Shown here one piece after another: positions 10,587 through 21,849 of a stretch of DNA of 64,000 bases. This DNA is from Cyanophora paradoxa (lineage: Eukaryota > Glaucocystophyceae > Cyanophorales > Cyanophoraceae), in NCBI GenBank assembly GCA_004431415.1, contig QPMI01000036.1, positions 444,001 through 508,000 of the forward strand. The letters run 5' to 3'. The position numbers were made by a program, and so were the translations under genes. Numbering within the stretch: position 1 is the first letter of the stretch; each line of letters starts with the position of its first letter. Below the pieces are notes generated by a model. It saw only the letters and a list, made by a program, of their open reading frames with translations. It did no database searches and was not told where the DNA came from.

Positions 10587-13302
10587 TCAGACGGGCTTCA
10601 TGGGGCGCACGGACATGAAGTGCTTCAGGATCTCCGGCGTCACCTTCTTCCGCTCCTCCTGCGGGGTACAGGAGTTCAGGGGGGGTACTCCGAGGCGGCC
10701 GGGGGTACAGCAAAGAAGAAGGGCGCGCCTGGTGCCTGGCGACGAGCTCCTGGATCACCTCTATGAGGACCTTCTTCACCTCGCCCGTCAGCATGCGCCC
10801 CGCCTTGTACTCCTGTACCCCCGGCCGGTCAGAAGGGGGGCGGGGGGGTGGAATGGCCCCGGGGTACGCGCGTCGTGGATGTGCTGGAGCTTCTCGTCGT
10901 CCTCGAGGAAGAACGTGAGGTACTTGTAGGGCACCTGGGCGAGGGAGGGAGGGGGCGGACGGGTGAGGCGGGAGGACGGACGCCTGCGCGGTCTAAGGGG
11001 GTCGCCGCGCACGTCGACGTCGATGTTGGCGCCGTTGGCGCGGTGCTCCTCGACCGTCGCGCCGCCCCCGCTGAAGGCGTACTTGTTGATCTGCCCGATC
11101 GCCCGCTTAGGAGCAAGCACGCGCGGCGCCAGTGACTACGAGTGCGAAATCGAATCTTGTCTAGGATGTTTATTACGGCGGCATGCGCGGCCGCTCGCTC
11201 GCTCGATTAGGCAAGAGGCGAGGGGGGCCCCGGCCCGGCCCGGCCCCTCCAAGGCGCCCGGGCGGGCGGGCGGGGGGGCGGGCGGGCGCGCCTTTTCCTT
11301 GATCTGCTTGGGGGTGTCGGTGAGGAAGATGGCCGTCGAGGTGTCCGACGCCGACATCTTCGTGTTCTCGCCCTGCGCCCCGCCAGAGTTAGGCCCGCCT
11401 CGTCCACAATCTATTCTGCCCCGCTTCAGGCGCGGCTGCTGCGGAGGACGCTTCGCGGCGCAATGGAGCGCGCCGCCAGAGTTAGGATCGCCTCGTCCAC
11501 AATCTATTCTCTTCATCTAATCTTCCCTTTCGCTTCCTCTAATCTCTTCGCTTCAGTTAAAGTTCGTCCGGCCCCCCGTCCGCGAGACGCGCGCGCCTGG
11601 AGGGCGGGGAAGAACTTGGAGTGGAGGAGGGCGGGCTTGGGGCCCCCCACGCGGTGCGCGACGTCCCGCGTCACGCGGAAGTAGGGGTCCTGGTCGATGG
11701 CGCACGGGATCAGGCAGAGCACGTCCTGCAGGGGGGGGAGAACCCGGGTCAGATGGGTCAGACGGAGGGGGGGGGGGGGGGGGGCGGGGCGGGGCGGGGG
11801 GGGCGGGGGGAAGCGCCTTGCGGTCGCCGAAGATGTGGGGGAACGAGGTCGCGAACGAGGGCGCCGCCTGCACCGCCGGGAACGCGTACTGTACCCCCCG
11901 TTCTCAGCGGGGCGGGGGGTACCGGGGCGCAGGAGGTGGGGCGGGGCGCGCCTTGCCGATGGGATCCTCAGGGACGAATCCGAACGCGCCGCGGATCTGA
12001 ACGAAGGGTTCTGGCGGGGGGTACGGGGCGGGAGGCGCGGAAGGCGCGGGGGTACCTGGTTGTATGTGACGGACTTCTGGATCCTGACAATGTTGCGGTA
12101 CATGTGCCTGCGTACCCCTGAAGTCAGGGGTGCGCTAGAAACGAGGCGGGAGGGGGGGGGGAGGGGAGGGGGTACGGCGCGCCCGACGTAGTCGAGGTCG
12201 GAGAAGATGAACGTGCGGTCGGGGTTGAATCCGCACGCGATGATGTCCTTCGCGTTCTCGTGCGTCAGGCGGTACGCCTCCTCGAGCGGGATGTCCCTCC
12301 AGATGAACTGCGGGGGGGAATGAGCGAGGGCGGAATGCGGAGACGGGGGGGTGCCGCGCGCCTTCTCGTCGTCGGTCATCTGGATGACGAGGGGTACGTC
12401 GAAGACCTCCTGCAGCCACCTGCGCGGGCCTTAGCGAAGCGGGCGCGGGCGGGGCTGGGCGGGGCGGCGGGCGCGGGGCGCGCTGGGTGATCTGGAAGGG
12501 GATGAGGTGCCCCAGGTGCATGCTCTCGGACGAGGGGCCGCGCCCCGTGTAGAGGTAGAAGGGCTTGCCCTTCTCCTTCGCGTCCAGAATCGTCTCCAGG
12601 TCCCTGCGGCGGGGTCTCAGGCCCGCGCGGGGCCCGCGGGGCGCCGGCAGCTAGGCCCGCCTGTGCGAGAAGAAGAAGCCTGCGGGGGCGGGGGCGTCGG
12701 CGCGGGGCAGGGGCGGGGAGCGCGGCGGGCGGGCGCGGCGCACCGCGGCGGATGAAGCGGTGCAGCTTGCGGTCGCCGATGGCCTTCTGGAGGCGAGCCA
12801 GCAGCTCCGGCGTGATCGGGGTGCTCCCGAACTTCTGGATGAGCTTGTTGTAGTCCACCTTGCCTGCCCCGCCGCCGCCGCGTGAGCGCACGAGGCCGAG
12901 CGCGCGCGCCGGCGCCTCCGGCGGGCGCCCGCACCCTGCACGGTCCACGGGTCGACAACCGTCTCCTCGCCGCCGTCGGCGGCGGGCGCGGCGGCGGGCG
13001 CGGCAGCCGGCGCGGCGGAGCTCTGCGCAGTCCAGGCGTGAGCGAGCGAGCGAGCGGCGGCGCCAAGGAGCGCCGTTGGAGGAGCGCTGTGGGACCTTGT
13101 CGGCGAGCTCGGCGCGCAGGGCCTTCATGAGCGCTACGGCCTGCTCGACCTCGGCCTTGCTGGCGCCGGCGGCCTTGATGGCACGAACGTGCTCCGCCTG
13201 CGCATCGGCCTTCCGCTTGAGCTCCTCGAGTTCCGCCTCTGCACACGAATCAGCCGAGCCTGCAGATCATTCGGCTCGCGCGGCGGCCGCACCGGTCGCC
13301 AT
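10587..13302 (-). CDS. WARS1: Tryptophanyl-tRNA synthetase, cytosolic type with WHEP domain
   Basis: This class I aminoacyl-tRNA synthetase charges tRNA-Trp. After a four-residue start exon, a WHEP helix-turn-helix ([20 protein letters not shown], ending near [10 protein letters not shown]) precedes the catalytic core, as in animal WARS1. Active-site motifs are present: MHLGHLIPF (HIGH class) and [10 protein letters not shown] (KMSKS class). Other family blocks include [30 protein letters not shown] and [10 protein letters not shown], and the stop follows MSVRPMKPV. Nearly all introns after the catalytic start use GC donors: 12420-12483, 12308-12361, 12108-12182, 11889-11951, 11373-11596, one starting at 11291, and 10659-10728. 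Each restores the known protein alignment. The first introns are GT. Intron 11373-11596 is long and carries a duplicated 31 bp unit. Confidence 0.96.
10659..10728 (-). other. GC-AG intron with repeated GTACCCC motif (WARS last intron)
   Basis: Read on the minus strand, it begins GCGCGCCC, contains TGTACCCCC, AGTACCCCC and TGTACCCC, and ends CGCAG. It joins ...LVARHQ to [12 protein letters not shown] with no frame change, as expected for WARS. It is the clearest member of the intron family described in the findings. Confidence 0.85.
11387..11511. repeat. Duplicated 31 bp unit inside a WARS intron
   Basis: The unit GAGTTAGG-CGCCTCGTCC followed by ACAATCTATTCT occurs near 11387-11418 and again near 11480-11511, about 92 bp apart. 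Between the copies lies tcaggcgcggctgctgcgga, which also appears in the mTERF gene near 6873-6892 (complementary reading). The duplication explains why this intron is about 224 nt, against 50-75 nt elsewhere. Confidence 0.7.
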
Positions 13303-13386
13303 TTCGACGAAGTTGTCGTCGAAGAACGCGTACCCTGGCGCCCGGGGTACGAGACCAAAGCTGCGTTCAAAGTCCGGAACGGCGCC
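13303..13386. promoter_or_regulatory. 84 bp bidirectional promoter, WARS/CLASP
   Basis: Only 84 bp separate the WARS start ATG (13302, minus) from the CLASP start ATG (13387, plus). Transcription start sites probably overlap the opposing 5' UTRs or coding exons. No TATA element is seen. A KpnI-like GGTACG element lies near 13346. Confidence 0.5.
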
Positions 13387-16300
13387 ATGAGCCTCTCGTC
13401 GGACGGCGAGCGGGGCGACACGGTTCTGCTCGTCCGGTTGCGCAGCAAGGACCCGCTGGATCGCGTGCAGGCCATATCTGAACTCGAAAATTACTCGGCG
13501 GCGGACCTGGACGAGCTCTTTCTGCCGGCGCTCACAGCGGCATGCAACGACCCTGCACCGCGCGTGGCTGCGGGGTCTCTCGGCATCCTCGCGAGGTGCC
13601 TGGAGCCCTCGCGGCACCTTCGAGACATTATCACAGCTGCATCAGGTTAGCTATGCCGCGCCGCAGTCATGCCATCGAGCACTGACGCGCGCTGTGCTGC
13701 AGAGCGCTGCGGCGACGCTAAGGAGGCGGTGCGGACGGCCGCTCTCCAGGTCATGAACAAGGCAGCCGCGATCGATGCGGACGCGGCGGCCGATGCTATG
13801 CGAAGCTGCGCGGCTTCGAAGAACCCGAAGAGCAGGGAAGCGGTCCGCAACCGCCCGCCAGCCGCGCCCCCGGGCGGCCGTTGAGCGCCTTCCGGGCAGT
13901 ACCTGCTGTGGACGCAGAAGCTGCTCGCGCGGGACGGCGGCATCGCTCTGGCAGTGCTGCGGGACGTCTGCAAGACCGTCGTCGGGCTCCTGGAGGATCC
14001 GTCGGGCGGGTGCGCCCTCCTCGCGCGCGGTTCCGAGCGCCCCGCGCTGACGCGTCGGCCAGCGTCCGGGACTCTGCTCTGCTCACGCTGGACGGTTCGT
14101 CGCCGCCCTTCACCCGATCTCTGCGCACAGCCGTGCCTGACGCGCTCCCCGCAGGCTTGTACAGGTTCGCCGGGAGGCCCCCGGTCCCTGCCGCGCCGCC
14201 CGCCGCTAAGGGGCCGCAGGCGCATGGGAAACGCCGTGGTAGACGAGATCGAGCGCCGCGGGGTCCGGAGCGGGATCAAAGAGACCGCGCTCGCCCGCAT
14301 CCGCACGCTGCCAAAGCCGGCCATCGAGGCCGCGCGCCCGGCCGCCGCCCCGAGGGATGCACCCGCCCCGTCCCCTTCAGGCGGGACGCTGCGCGCGGTG
14401 CCGCCGGCGGCGGCGGGGGCCGGCGAGGCGCCGCAGACGCCGACGGCGAGGAAGCTCGACATGGGGTCGGCGCCCGCAAAGGCTCCGGCGCGGGAGGCGC
14501 CGGCGCCGGCGGCGGAGGAGGAAGGGGACCTCCGCCCGCCGGCGGCGCCCGTGCCCGTCCACTCGGAGCGGGAGCTGATGCGCGAGGCGGAGACCATCGC
14601 GGGGGCCCTCGCGACGACCGCGGGCGACTGGGCGCTCCGCCTCGCCGCCCTCCGCCGCCTGGAGGGCATCGCGGCGGGGGGCGCCACCGCGCTCCCCGCC
14701 TTCTCCACCGCCCTGAAGATGCTGCGGGAGCCACTCGCCATCCAGGCGCGCGCGCGCCCGGTCAACCTGCCCGCCCCCCTCCGGCGCCTCACTCGCCCGC
14801 CCGCCTCACTCAGATCGGGGACCTGCGCTCGGCTGTGGTCAAGGAGGCCTGCCAGTGTGTCGGGAGCCTCGCCCGCGCCCTCGGGCCACAGGTGGGGCCC
14901 CAGCGAGCCCGCCCTCGCCCCCGCCGCCTCTGCCGCGCCTCACGGGCGGGCGGGCAGATGGAGCCCCACGCGGAGCCGCTCGCCCTCGCCGTCCTGAAGC
15001 TCTCCGCCGCCTCAGTGCAGGCCCGCAAGCCCGCCCGCCCGCCCGCCCCCACGCCGCTAACTCCAGACGGGCCCAGGTGATGGCGGACTTCGGGGCCTGG
15101 GCCCTCCGCGTGCTCCTCTCCCACGTCCCCTCCGCCCGCGTCCGCCCCGCCCCGCCCCTTAGCTTTCCTCGGCTTAGCTTCGCCTTGCTTCGGTCGCAGC
15201 TGATGCAGCGGGCGCTGGACGGGATGGCCTCGGGGCGGGCCCCGCAGCTCCGCGCCGCCTGCGCGGGGGCCCTCGTCGCGGCGCTGGGCCGCTGGCCCCC
15301 CGCCGCCCTCGAGCGGGCCGCGGAGGGCGTCGAGGGGCCCTCCCCGCCGCCCTCGCCGACGCGGCGCCCGACGTCCGCGCCGCCGCCCGCCGCGCCTTCC
15401 GCGCCTTCTCCGCCGTCGCCCCGCAGCGCGCCGCACGGTACCCCCGCCCTCCTCCTTCCCCCCTAGCCGCCCCCCCCCCCCCCGTCCCCGTCCGAGACGC
15501 GGGGTACAGGCTCCTCTCGAAGCTGGACGCAGCGACGCAGCGCGCCCTGCACGAGGAGGCGGCGCGCGCGGGGCGCCCCGCCGCACCCCGCCCCAGGCCC
15601 CCGCCGCCCCCTCCCAAGCCCAAGCCCCGCCCCGCCCTCGCCCCGCCCCATCCCGCGAGGCCGGCCGCCGGCCCCAGCCCCGCCCGCTGCCGTGGATGCC
15701 GAGTTCGCCCCGCCGCCCCGCCGCCCGTCCAGGGCCGCCCCTCCCTCTCCTCCGGCGCCCAGCGCGTCCAGGTGCCCTCCGGCGCCCCGCCCGCCCCGGC
15801 GCCCTCGCCCTCCCAGCGGCCGGCCTCGGCCCGCGGCCCAGCATCTCGCGGGGCGAGCTGGAGCCCGGCCCGGCGATGGGCCGGCCCTCGCTCGTGCGCC
15901 GCGAGCTCGTCGAGGACGCGCTGGAGGAGGCGACGCCGCGAGCGCCGCGCTCCTCCCTCGCCGGCGGCGCCCGCCGCATCCTCGCCGACGACACCCCGTC
16001 CTCCGCTAGTGCGGCCCCCACTTCCCCTCCTCTCCTTTCCTCTAAGTCTTCGGCCTTCGTTCGCCCCCGCCGCAGACTCCGCATTGAAGCGCGCGGCGGC
16101 GGCAGCGGTGGCGCCGTCCCCGTGGGCCCTCCCCGCCCGCCGGGCGGCCGAGCCGTCGTCCGCGCGGTCCATGGGCCCCCCGCGGCCGTCGCGCCCCGCG
16201 CCGGGCGCGCCGCGCAGCAGCAGCCGGACGGTCCCGGCACGGCGCGCGGCGCCGGCTCCGGCCGCGTCTCGCCGGCGCCGGGGGCCGGCGGGTACAGCAG

Positions 16301-19016
16301 CGCGGCGGCGGCGCGGCGGGGGCGCCCGCAGCGCCCGCGGCGCCGCCGCCCTCCAACAGCAGCAACGTGCGTGGCTCCTTCGAGGAGAACGTCGATCCGC
16401 AGGCCCCGCCGCCGCGCCCCAAGCCGGGCGGCGCCGCCCCGGCCCCGGGTCCCTCTTCTGGGACCCTCGAGGAGGCCCTCAAGAAGGCCGCCAGCGCCTC
16501 CTGGTGGCAGCGCGAGGAAGCCTTCACCTCGCTGCAGGTCCGCCCTCTGCCATCCGGCCCAGCCGGCTCCGCCCCTCCCCGCCCTCCTCACCGCCCCTCA
16601 GGCCCTCTACGCCTCGCGGGCCTCGGCGGACGTCGTGCCCGCCTTCGAGCGCGTCCTCGCGCTGCACGTGCACGCCGTCCAGAACGAGGCCCACGGGCGC
16701 GTCCTCCTCGCCGCCCTCCGCTCCGCTGAGGGTCTCGCCCGCCACTTCCGCGCCTCCCTCGCCCCCGCCCTCGACCGCCTCCTGCCCCGCCTCTTCGCCC
16801 GCCTCGCGAGCCCGACGCCGGCGGCCCCCGCCCACGCCCTCCGCCCCGCCGCCGACGCCCTCCTCGCCCAGCTCCGCGAGGCGAGGGCCCCGCCTGCCCC
16901 GCCGCGCCCCGCCTTGCCCGCCTCTGACTCCGCCGCCCCGATCGCAGTCGTACGGGGTCGAGCAGCTCGTGGCGCCACTGCTTCGGCTCGCGGCGAGCAG
17001 CGCGGCGCCCCGCGCCCGCGCCGCCGCGCTTGACTTCGCGGCCGTGCTCCTCGGCGGCCCCGGGGAGCTGCCGCCCCGGACCCCCGCCTCCCCGCCGACC
17101 GTCCGCCCCGCCCGCCCCGCCCTGAGCCGAGCTGCGCTCTGCGTCCGGCCTGACGCGCCCGCTCGGCGACGCAGCGGCGGTGGCGTGGCTGGAGCGGCTG
17201 TCGGCGCTGGCGTCGGACCGGGCGGAGGAGGTGCGGCGCGGGGCCTGCGCCGCTCTCGTCGCCCTGCACGCCTCCGCCGCCCCGCGCTTCGTGGGCGCCG
17301 CCCTTGCCCTCCCGCCGAGCCCCGCGCCGCCCTCCGCAAGGTCCCCGCTCGCCTGCTCCCCCTCTCCCTCCGACTCCGCTGAACGACCCGGCCGCAGGTG
17401 CTGGCCCCCGTCCTCCCCAGCTCGACGACGAGATGAGCTGTACGGCCCGGGGCGCCCCGCCCCGCCCTGCGACGCCGCCCCGGGCCCGCCTCGCCCCGTG
17501 CGCCCGCGCCCGCACCCTCCCCTCTCTTCGCCCGGCGCACAGCGAGCCGCGGGCGCAGGGCGCCGGCGCGCCCCCCGAGGAGCGCGTGGGCGAGCAGGCG
17601 AGCCCGGACCTGTCGCCCGTGCAGCCCTCGCCGCCGCCGCCCCAGCACTTCTCCCCGGCGCCGCCTCCGCCTCCTCCCGCGGTGCGTCATTTTTGAAGAA
17701 GGAGCGCGGCGCGCGGCCCGCCGACGCCCGCGCCCGTCCAGGCTACTCGCCCCCCGCCACGGCCGCGGCGCGCGTTGGGTCCGCCACGGCCGCCGAGCTG
17801 GTGGCGGCCGTCCTGACCCCGCCCCGCGAGCCCGACTCGCCGCTGTACCCCTCCCCCGGCCCCGCCTCCGCCGGCCGCGGCAGCGCGAGCTCCCGCAAGC
17901 GCGCCATGTACGACCTCCTCCGGGTACCCCCCTTCCCTTCTTCCCCCCCCCCTCCCCCGCGCCGGCGCTCAGCGCTCGCAGCTGGTGGAGCTCTGCGAGG
18001 GGGGCGCCGAGGAGGGGGCCTGGCGGTGCCAGGTGCGTGGGACGTCGTCTCAAAGACTTGCCCCACTACTTTAGAGACAACTTTAGAACCTTCGAGTCAG
18101 GCTCTTCGCCTTCGGTCCGGGCTCTCTGACCCCCCCGCTTCGTTCGCAGGTGGAGGGCGTCCTCGCGGCCGTCGCGGCGGCGCTGGGCTCGCACGACGGG
18201 GACCTCCGCCAGCTGGGCGCCTCCGTCCTCTCCCGCGTCCTCGCCGCCCTCGACGACCCCGCCCTCGCCCCGCTCGCCCCCCGCTTCATCGCCGCCCTCC
18301 TCGACGTGCGCCCCCTCCCTGTGCCCCTTTCTTCTCATAGAACGCATTCTCTCATAAAAGACTGAAGGCCCCCCCTCTCAAAAGTCCTTTCTTAAAGACT
18401 GGAAGTCTCAAGCTTCATAGAATTATTTACGTAGAGCTCTCTGCCTTCTGCGCCTTTGGCTTAGCCTTCTGCTTGCTTGGACGCCGCCGCCGCCCGCCCG
18501 CCCGCCTGACCCCCGGGCCCCGCAGGCGTACGCGGGGGCGGCGGGGGCGGGGGACCGGGACGCCGTGGCGGCGCTGGACGGCGGCGTCGCCCTCGTCCTG
18601 CCCCGCCTCCGCCTCCGCAGCTGCGCCGAGGCCCTCGCCGCCGCCCTCGGGACGAGCGCGCCGCCGCCGCCGGCGAGGCGGCGCACGGCGCCCTGCGGCA
18701 GGAGCACGCCGCGCGCCTCCTCGCGCGGGTCGTGGCGAGGGAGGCCGAGGCCGGCGCCGCGGCGGCCTCCCGCGTCGAGCCGTTCGTGGGGCTCCTGATG
18801 GGCGCCCTCGTGCGGGCCTTCGGGAGCGCGGCGGCGGACGTGCGCAAGGCGACCGTCTTCGCCCTCGTCGAGCTCTGGCTCGCCCTGGGGGACGACTTCA
18901 CGCAGGAGCTGACGGCGCACCTCACCAACGCCCAGCTCAAGCTCGTCACCATCTACTGGACCCGCGCCTGCAAGGCCCGCGGCCTCCCCGTCCCGGAGGC
19001 CCCCGCGCCATCTTGA
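13387..19016 (+). CDS. CLASP: CLASP-family microtubule-stabilising protein (TOG domains)
   Basis: CLASPs bind tubulin and microtubule plus ends through TOG/HEAT domains and act at kinetochores and the spindle midzone. The N-terminal part is a HEAT-like TOG (DRVQAISELENYSAADLDEL). The CLASP_N block follows: HSERELMREAETIAG, DWALRLAALRRLEGIAAGG, then IGDLRSAVVKEACQCVGSLA. The segment FSAVAPQRAAR plus LLSKLDAATQRALHEEAARA matches the end of that domain. A Ser/Pro-rich linker leads to another TOG, and the C-terminal domain reads DVRKATVFALVELWLALGDD, then LKLVTIYWTRACKARG. At least one intron (from about 14742) is GC-AG. From 17011 onward it is duplicated at 27501-29715. Relative to that copy, this one has about four single-base losses in C or G runs that break frame, so it is either decaying or mis-sequenced. 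Confidence 0.83.
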
Positions 19017-19290
19017 GCCTGATGTGCACCTGCGGCCATGGACCTAGTGCTGAAAACTGTGCTAAAAACTGGGATACGAAAAAGAGGGGTCCAGGAAGCA
19101 GCTTGGGGGCTCTCACCAGCGTGGGATCATCGGATCCTCTGAGAATCCTCGAGCTCGGAGCGTCGGGAAAGCCTCTAGATCTGGCCCGGGGGGCCTGCAG
19201 CTGATCATCGGATCATGATTATGCATATACATGGATCGATATCAGGTGCACAGTGCCGGTACTGCCAGGCTACGATATTCGATGATTTGA
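17011..19290 (+). repeat. Segmental duplication, CLASP part, copy 1
   Basis: It matches 27501-29715 through exons, introns and about 270 bp past the stop codon. Shared non-coding text such as the tctcaagcttcatagaatta block (near 18405 and 28813) shows the copying was at DNA level, not retroposition. Similarity starts abruptly at gcccgcgccgccgcgct, inside CLASP coding sequence. Confidence 0.9.
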
Positions 19291-19334
19291 GAAATGCTTG
19301 AAGGGGCCCCCAGGCCCGGGGGGGGGAGGGGCCC

Positions 19335-19362
19335 GGGGGGGGGGGGGGGGGGGGGGGGGGGG
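19335..19362 (+). repeat. Poly-G tract (28 G)
   Basis: This is an uninterrupted run of 28 G, preceded by further G-rich text from 19303. It sits right where similarity between the two duplicate copies ends. Such tracts can form G-quadruplexes and are prone to sequencing and assembly errors. Confidence 0.9.
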
Positions 19363-20229
19363 ATGAGAATAGAATTCTTTGGGGCTAGCACTTGAATCTC
19401 AGAGTCTAACTTTCAAATTCAGTATATACACGTGACTTTCACTGAGTCAAGCCTTCACTGAGTCAAGCCTCAACAAGCGAGTCCCTGCGGAGCAGGAGTG
19501 GCCTTGGGTCTTTGGGCTTCAAGGCGTGAGGGTGGCAGCTCTTTGTTTTTAAATTGGGGCCCGCAACCGCGCGCGGTTACGGGGGAGGGGGGAGGAGAAA
19601 CAGGGGGTCCACTCGGCAAGGGTACCCACTCAAGTGAGAGGGTACAGAATTGTGCTGCAAGGGTACAGATATCAATGCGGGGCCCAATCGGCCGCAGTTG
19701 TACCGAGTACAGGCCCCGAGAGGCCCATTGGTCGTTTCAGCCGAATGAAAACGACTTTCGGGCAAGTTTCGAATTTCGGCGCTCTCGCTTGCAATTGTAC
19801 ATCGGTCCTCTCTGTAGGCGCCCTTGTCCTGAGGGGGGTTATAGTAGCTCTGCTCTGCTTCGGCTCTCTAGGCAGGTGTAGGCAGTGTTTCTAGGCAGGT
19901 ATAGGCCCCTTTCTCCAGTACAATAGCTCCACCCGGTCCGATGTCCGAAAGGCTTGTTCCCGTAGGCTCATATGCATCTCTCGACTTGACACAGATGGAC
20001 ACTGCAGTCATATCCCTAGCCATTTGTCTCGGTGTGTGCAAATTCATTTGTAGTCGAATTTCGGCGCTTTTTTAAAACTTTGGAGGTGGTTAATAATTAT
20101 CTATGAATCATTCGAATGTAATTCGCAGTGATAAGGCTCTGTCTAATTTGTTTATTTTGTTTATTTTGATAATCTTTAAACTAACGCATCAAGTATATTC
20201 AAAACCCACCTCGTGGCACACAACGACCA

Positions 20230-20335
20230 GTGATGTTATCATGATAATGATGTCCTATCATGATAATGATATGATGCATGATATCATCATGATACGGACC
20301 CCCCTGTCATCATGGCTATCATGATGATGATAGAC
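20230..20335. repeat. Imperfect ATGATA/ATCATG simple repeat with inverted symmetry
   Basis: It repeats atcatgataatgat and short palindromes (atgatatcat, tcatgatga), so it can fold on either strand. A related tract is at 20657-20700. No gene overlaps it. Confidence 0.75.
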
Positions 20336-20656
20336 CCCCCCTAGACCCCCCCAAACCGCGAGTTTCTCATGCTCCAAACACCTCAGCAGAGTTCAATAAG
20401 TAATCGAGAGAGCGAGTAACATGATCTTTAGCAGAAAGCGCACCGAAATAGCGATGTTCTTGCCATCACAGCGCCTCCACCGGTACCCCCATCCGGCCCA
20501 TGGCCATCACAGCGCTAGCGCCAGATGTAGAGAATGTGTCTGAATAGGATTATAGTGCAGCTCTATGCTTCCGAAGTTCTTCTGTCGATTTTCGTGTCAA
20601 AACGACCATCTTTGCCGCAACTTTCACTGTTTCACAGCGCCGAGAACTTTGTATGG

Positions 20657-20700
20657 TGATAATGATATGATATGATATGATGATATGATGATATGATATG
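20657..20700. repeat. ATGATATG microsatellite
   Basis: A run of gatatgatatgatatgatga type, about 44 bp. It resembles the 20230-20335 tract. Confidence 0.8.
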
Positions 20701-21849
20701 GTAGATGGCATCCTTGGACGGTTGACGATGCTCCGGCACCGCCCTGTAGCCCGACGAAGGCGCGGTCTCTGCTGACGAGGCGGAGCGGGTCAAGGGCCGC
20801 GGGCGGCGCGGGCGGGCGTTCTTAACGAGGGACCACTCTTTTTAGACCCTCACTAGTTGTTCCAGACGCTGCTGGCTCGAAAAAGGGTTCACGGGGCGGC
20901 CCGGGACGGGAACCGACCCCGAGTGGCCCGAAATCGCCCGGCCAGGCGCTCAAAGTGCTGGGGTGGGCTCTCCGATACTACTACTGCGAGCACAGCGCCC
21001 CCGGCGCTCACGCCGGCTTCCGGCCGCGGCTGGTCAACAAAGATTTGGGGTACACCGCGCTTCGTTCTCCAAGTCGCGGATTTCTGAGGGGCTTGGCGTG
21101 CAGTGAATGTGATTTGCGCTTTCTATTTTTTTCCGGGAAAATGCTTTTCTGTGCTTTTCGACGTGCTGTTACTGTCCATTAGGGGCCTCTCATAGGAACA
21201 CGGGCCGGACCATCGTGCTCCCCAGGGTCTAAAATGGGGTTGTAGGTGTCTTCAAATATACGAATTTCGCTTTCTAAAATTTTGTGACAAGTGACCAACA
21301 GACCTAATTATAAGGGCCTCTCCTTTCCCCAAGGCCGATTGCAAGCCTCAAGTTAACGTTAATTGCAAGGGGGGGTCAGCTGCTCAAACCCCCTTTGCTA
21401 CCCGGCCGGGCCCGTCGGATTGCAACTGTCGAGTCTGTCCGCGGCCGGATCCTTTTGTCCAAGTCGGCTAGTTCGCAACATGGACTTTTTCCCGTCGTCG
21501 AAACTTTGAAATGTTTTTGAAGTACCCGCGGCCGGCCAAGGCCCAATGGCCAAGGCGGCCCCGGCCGGCGGCCGGCGCCGCAGCGCAGCTCCTCAGGGCC
21601 TAGCCGCGCATTCTCAGTTCGTGGCATGCAATCGAGCCTGCGCGCGCGGCGGCAAACCGGCGAGCTCGAGGCTTATAGCTAGCGCTAGCTAGCGGCGAGC
21701 AGGCGAGTGGCGAGCGAGCGGCCGCGGGCGGCCGCCGGGCCGCTCCCGCCTCCCGCGTCCCGACCCGCCTCCCGCAGCTCCTAGGCCTGCGCTGTCGCGA
21801 AGGCCGCGCCATCACGGATCACGGAACCGCGCTGCTGCGGATCACGGGG

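Noticed and set aside
14810..16591. 593-codon minus-strand frame opposite CLASP
   Set aside because: No family motif; low-complexity Gly/Arg/Ala product from antisense of a GC-rich gene.
20101..21182. Several short plus-strand frames
   Set aside because: None has a domain or splice partner, and they overlap AT-rich simple sequence.
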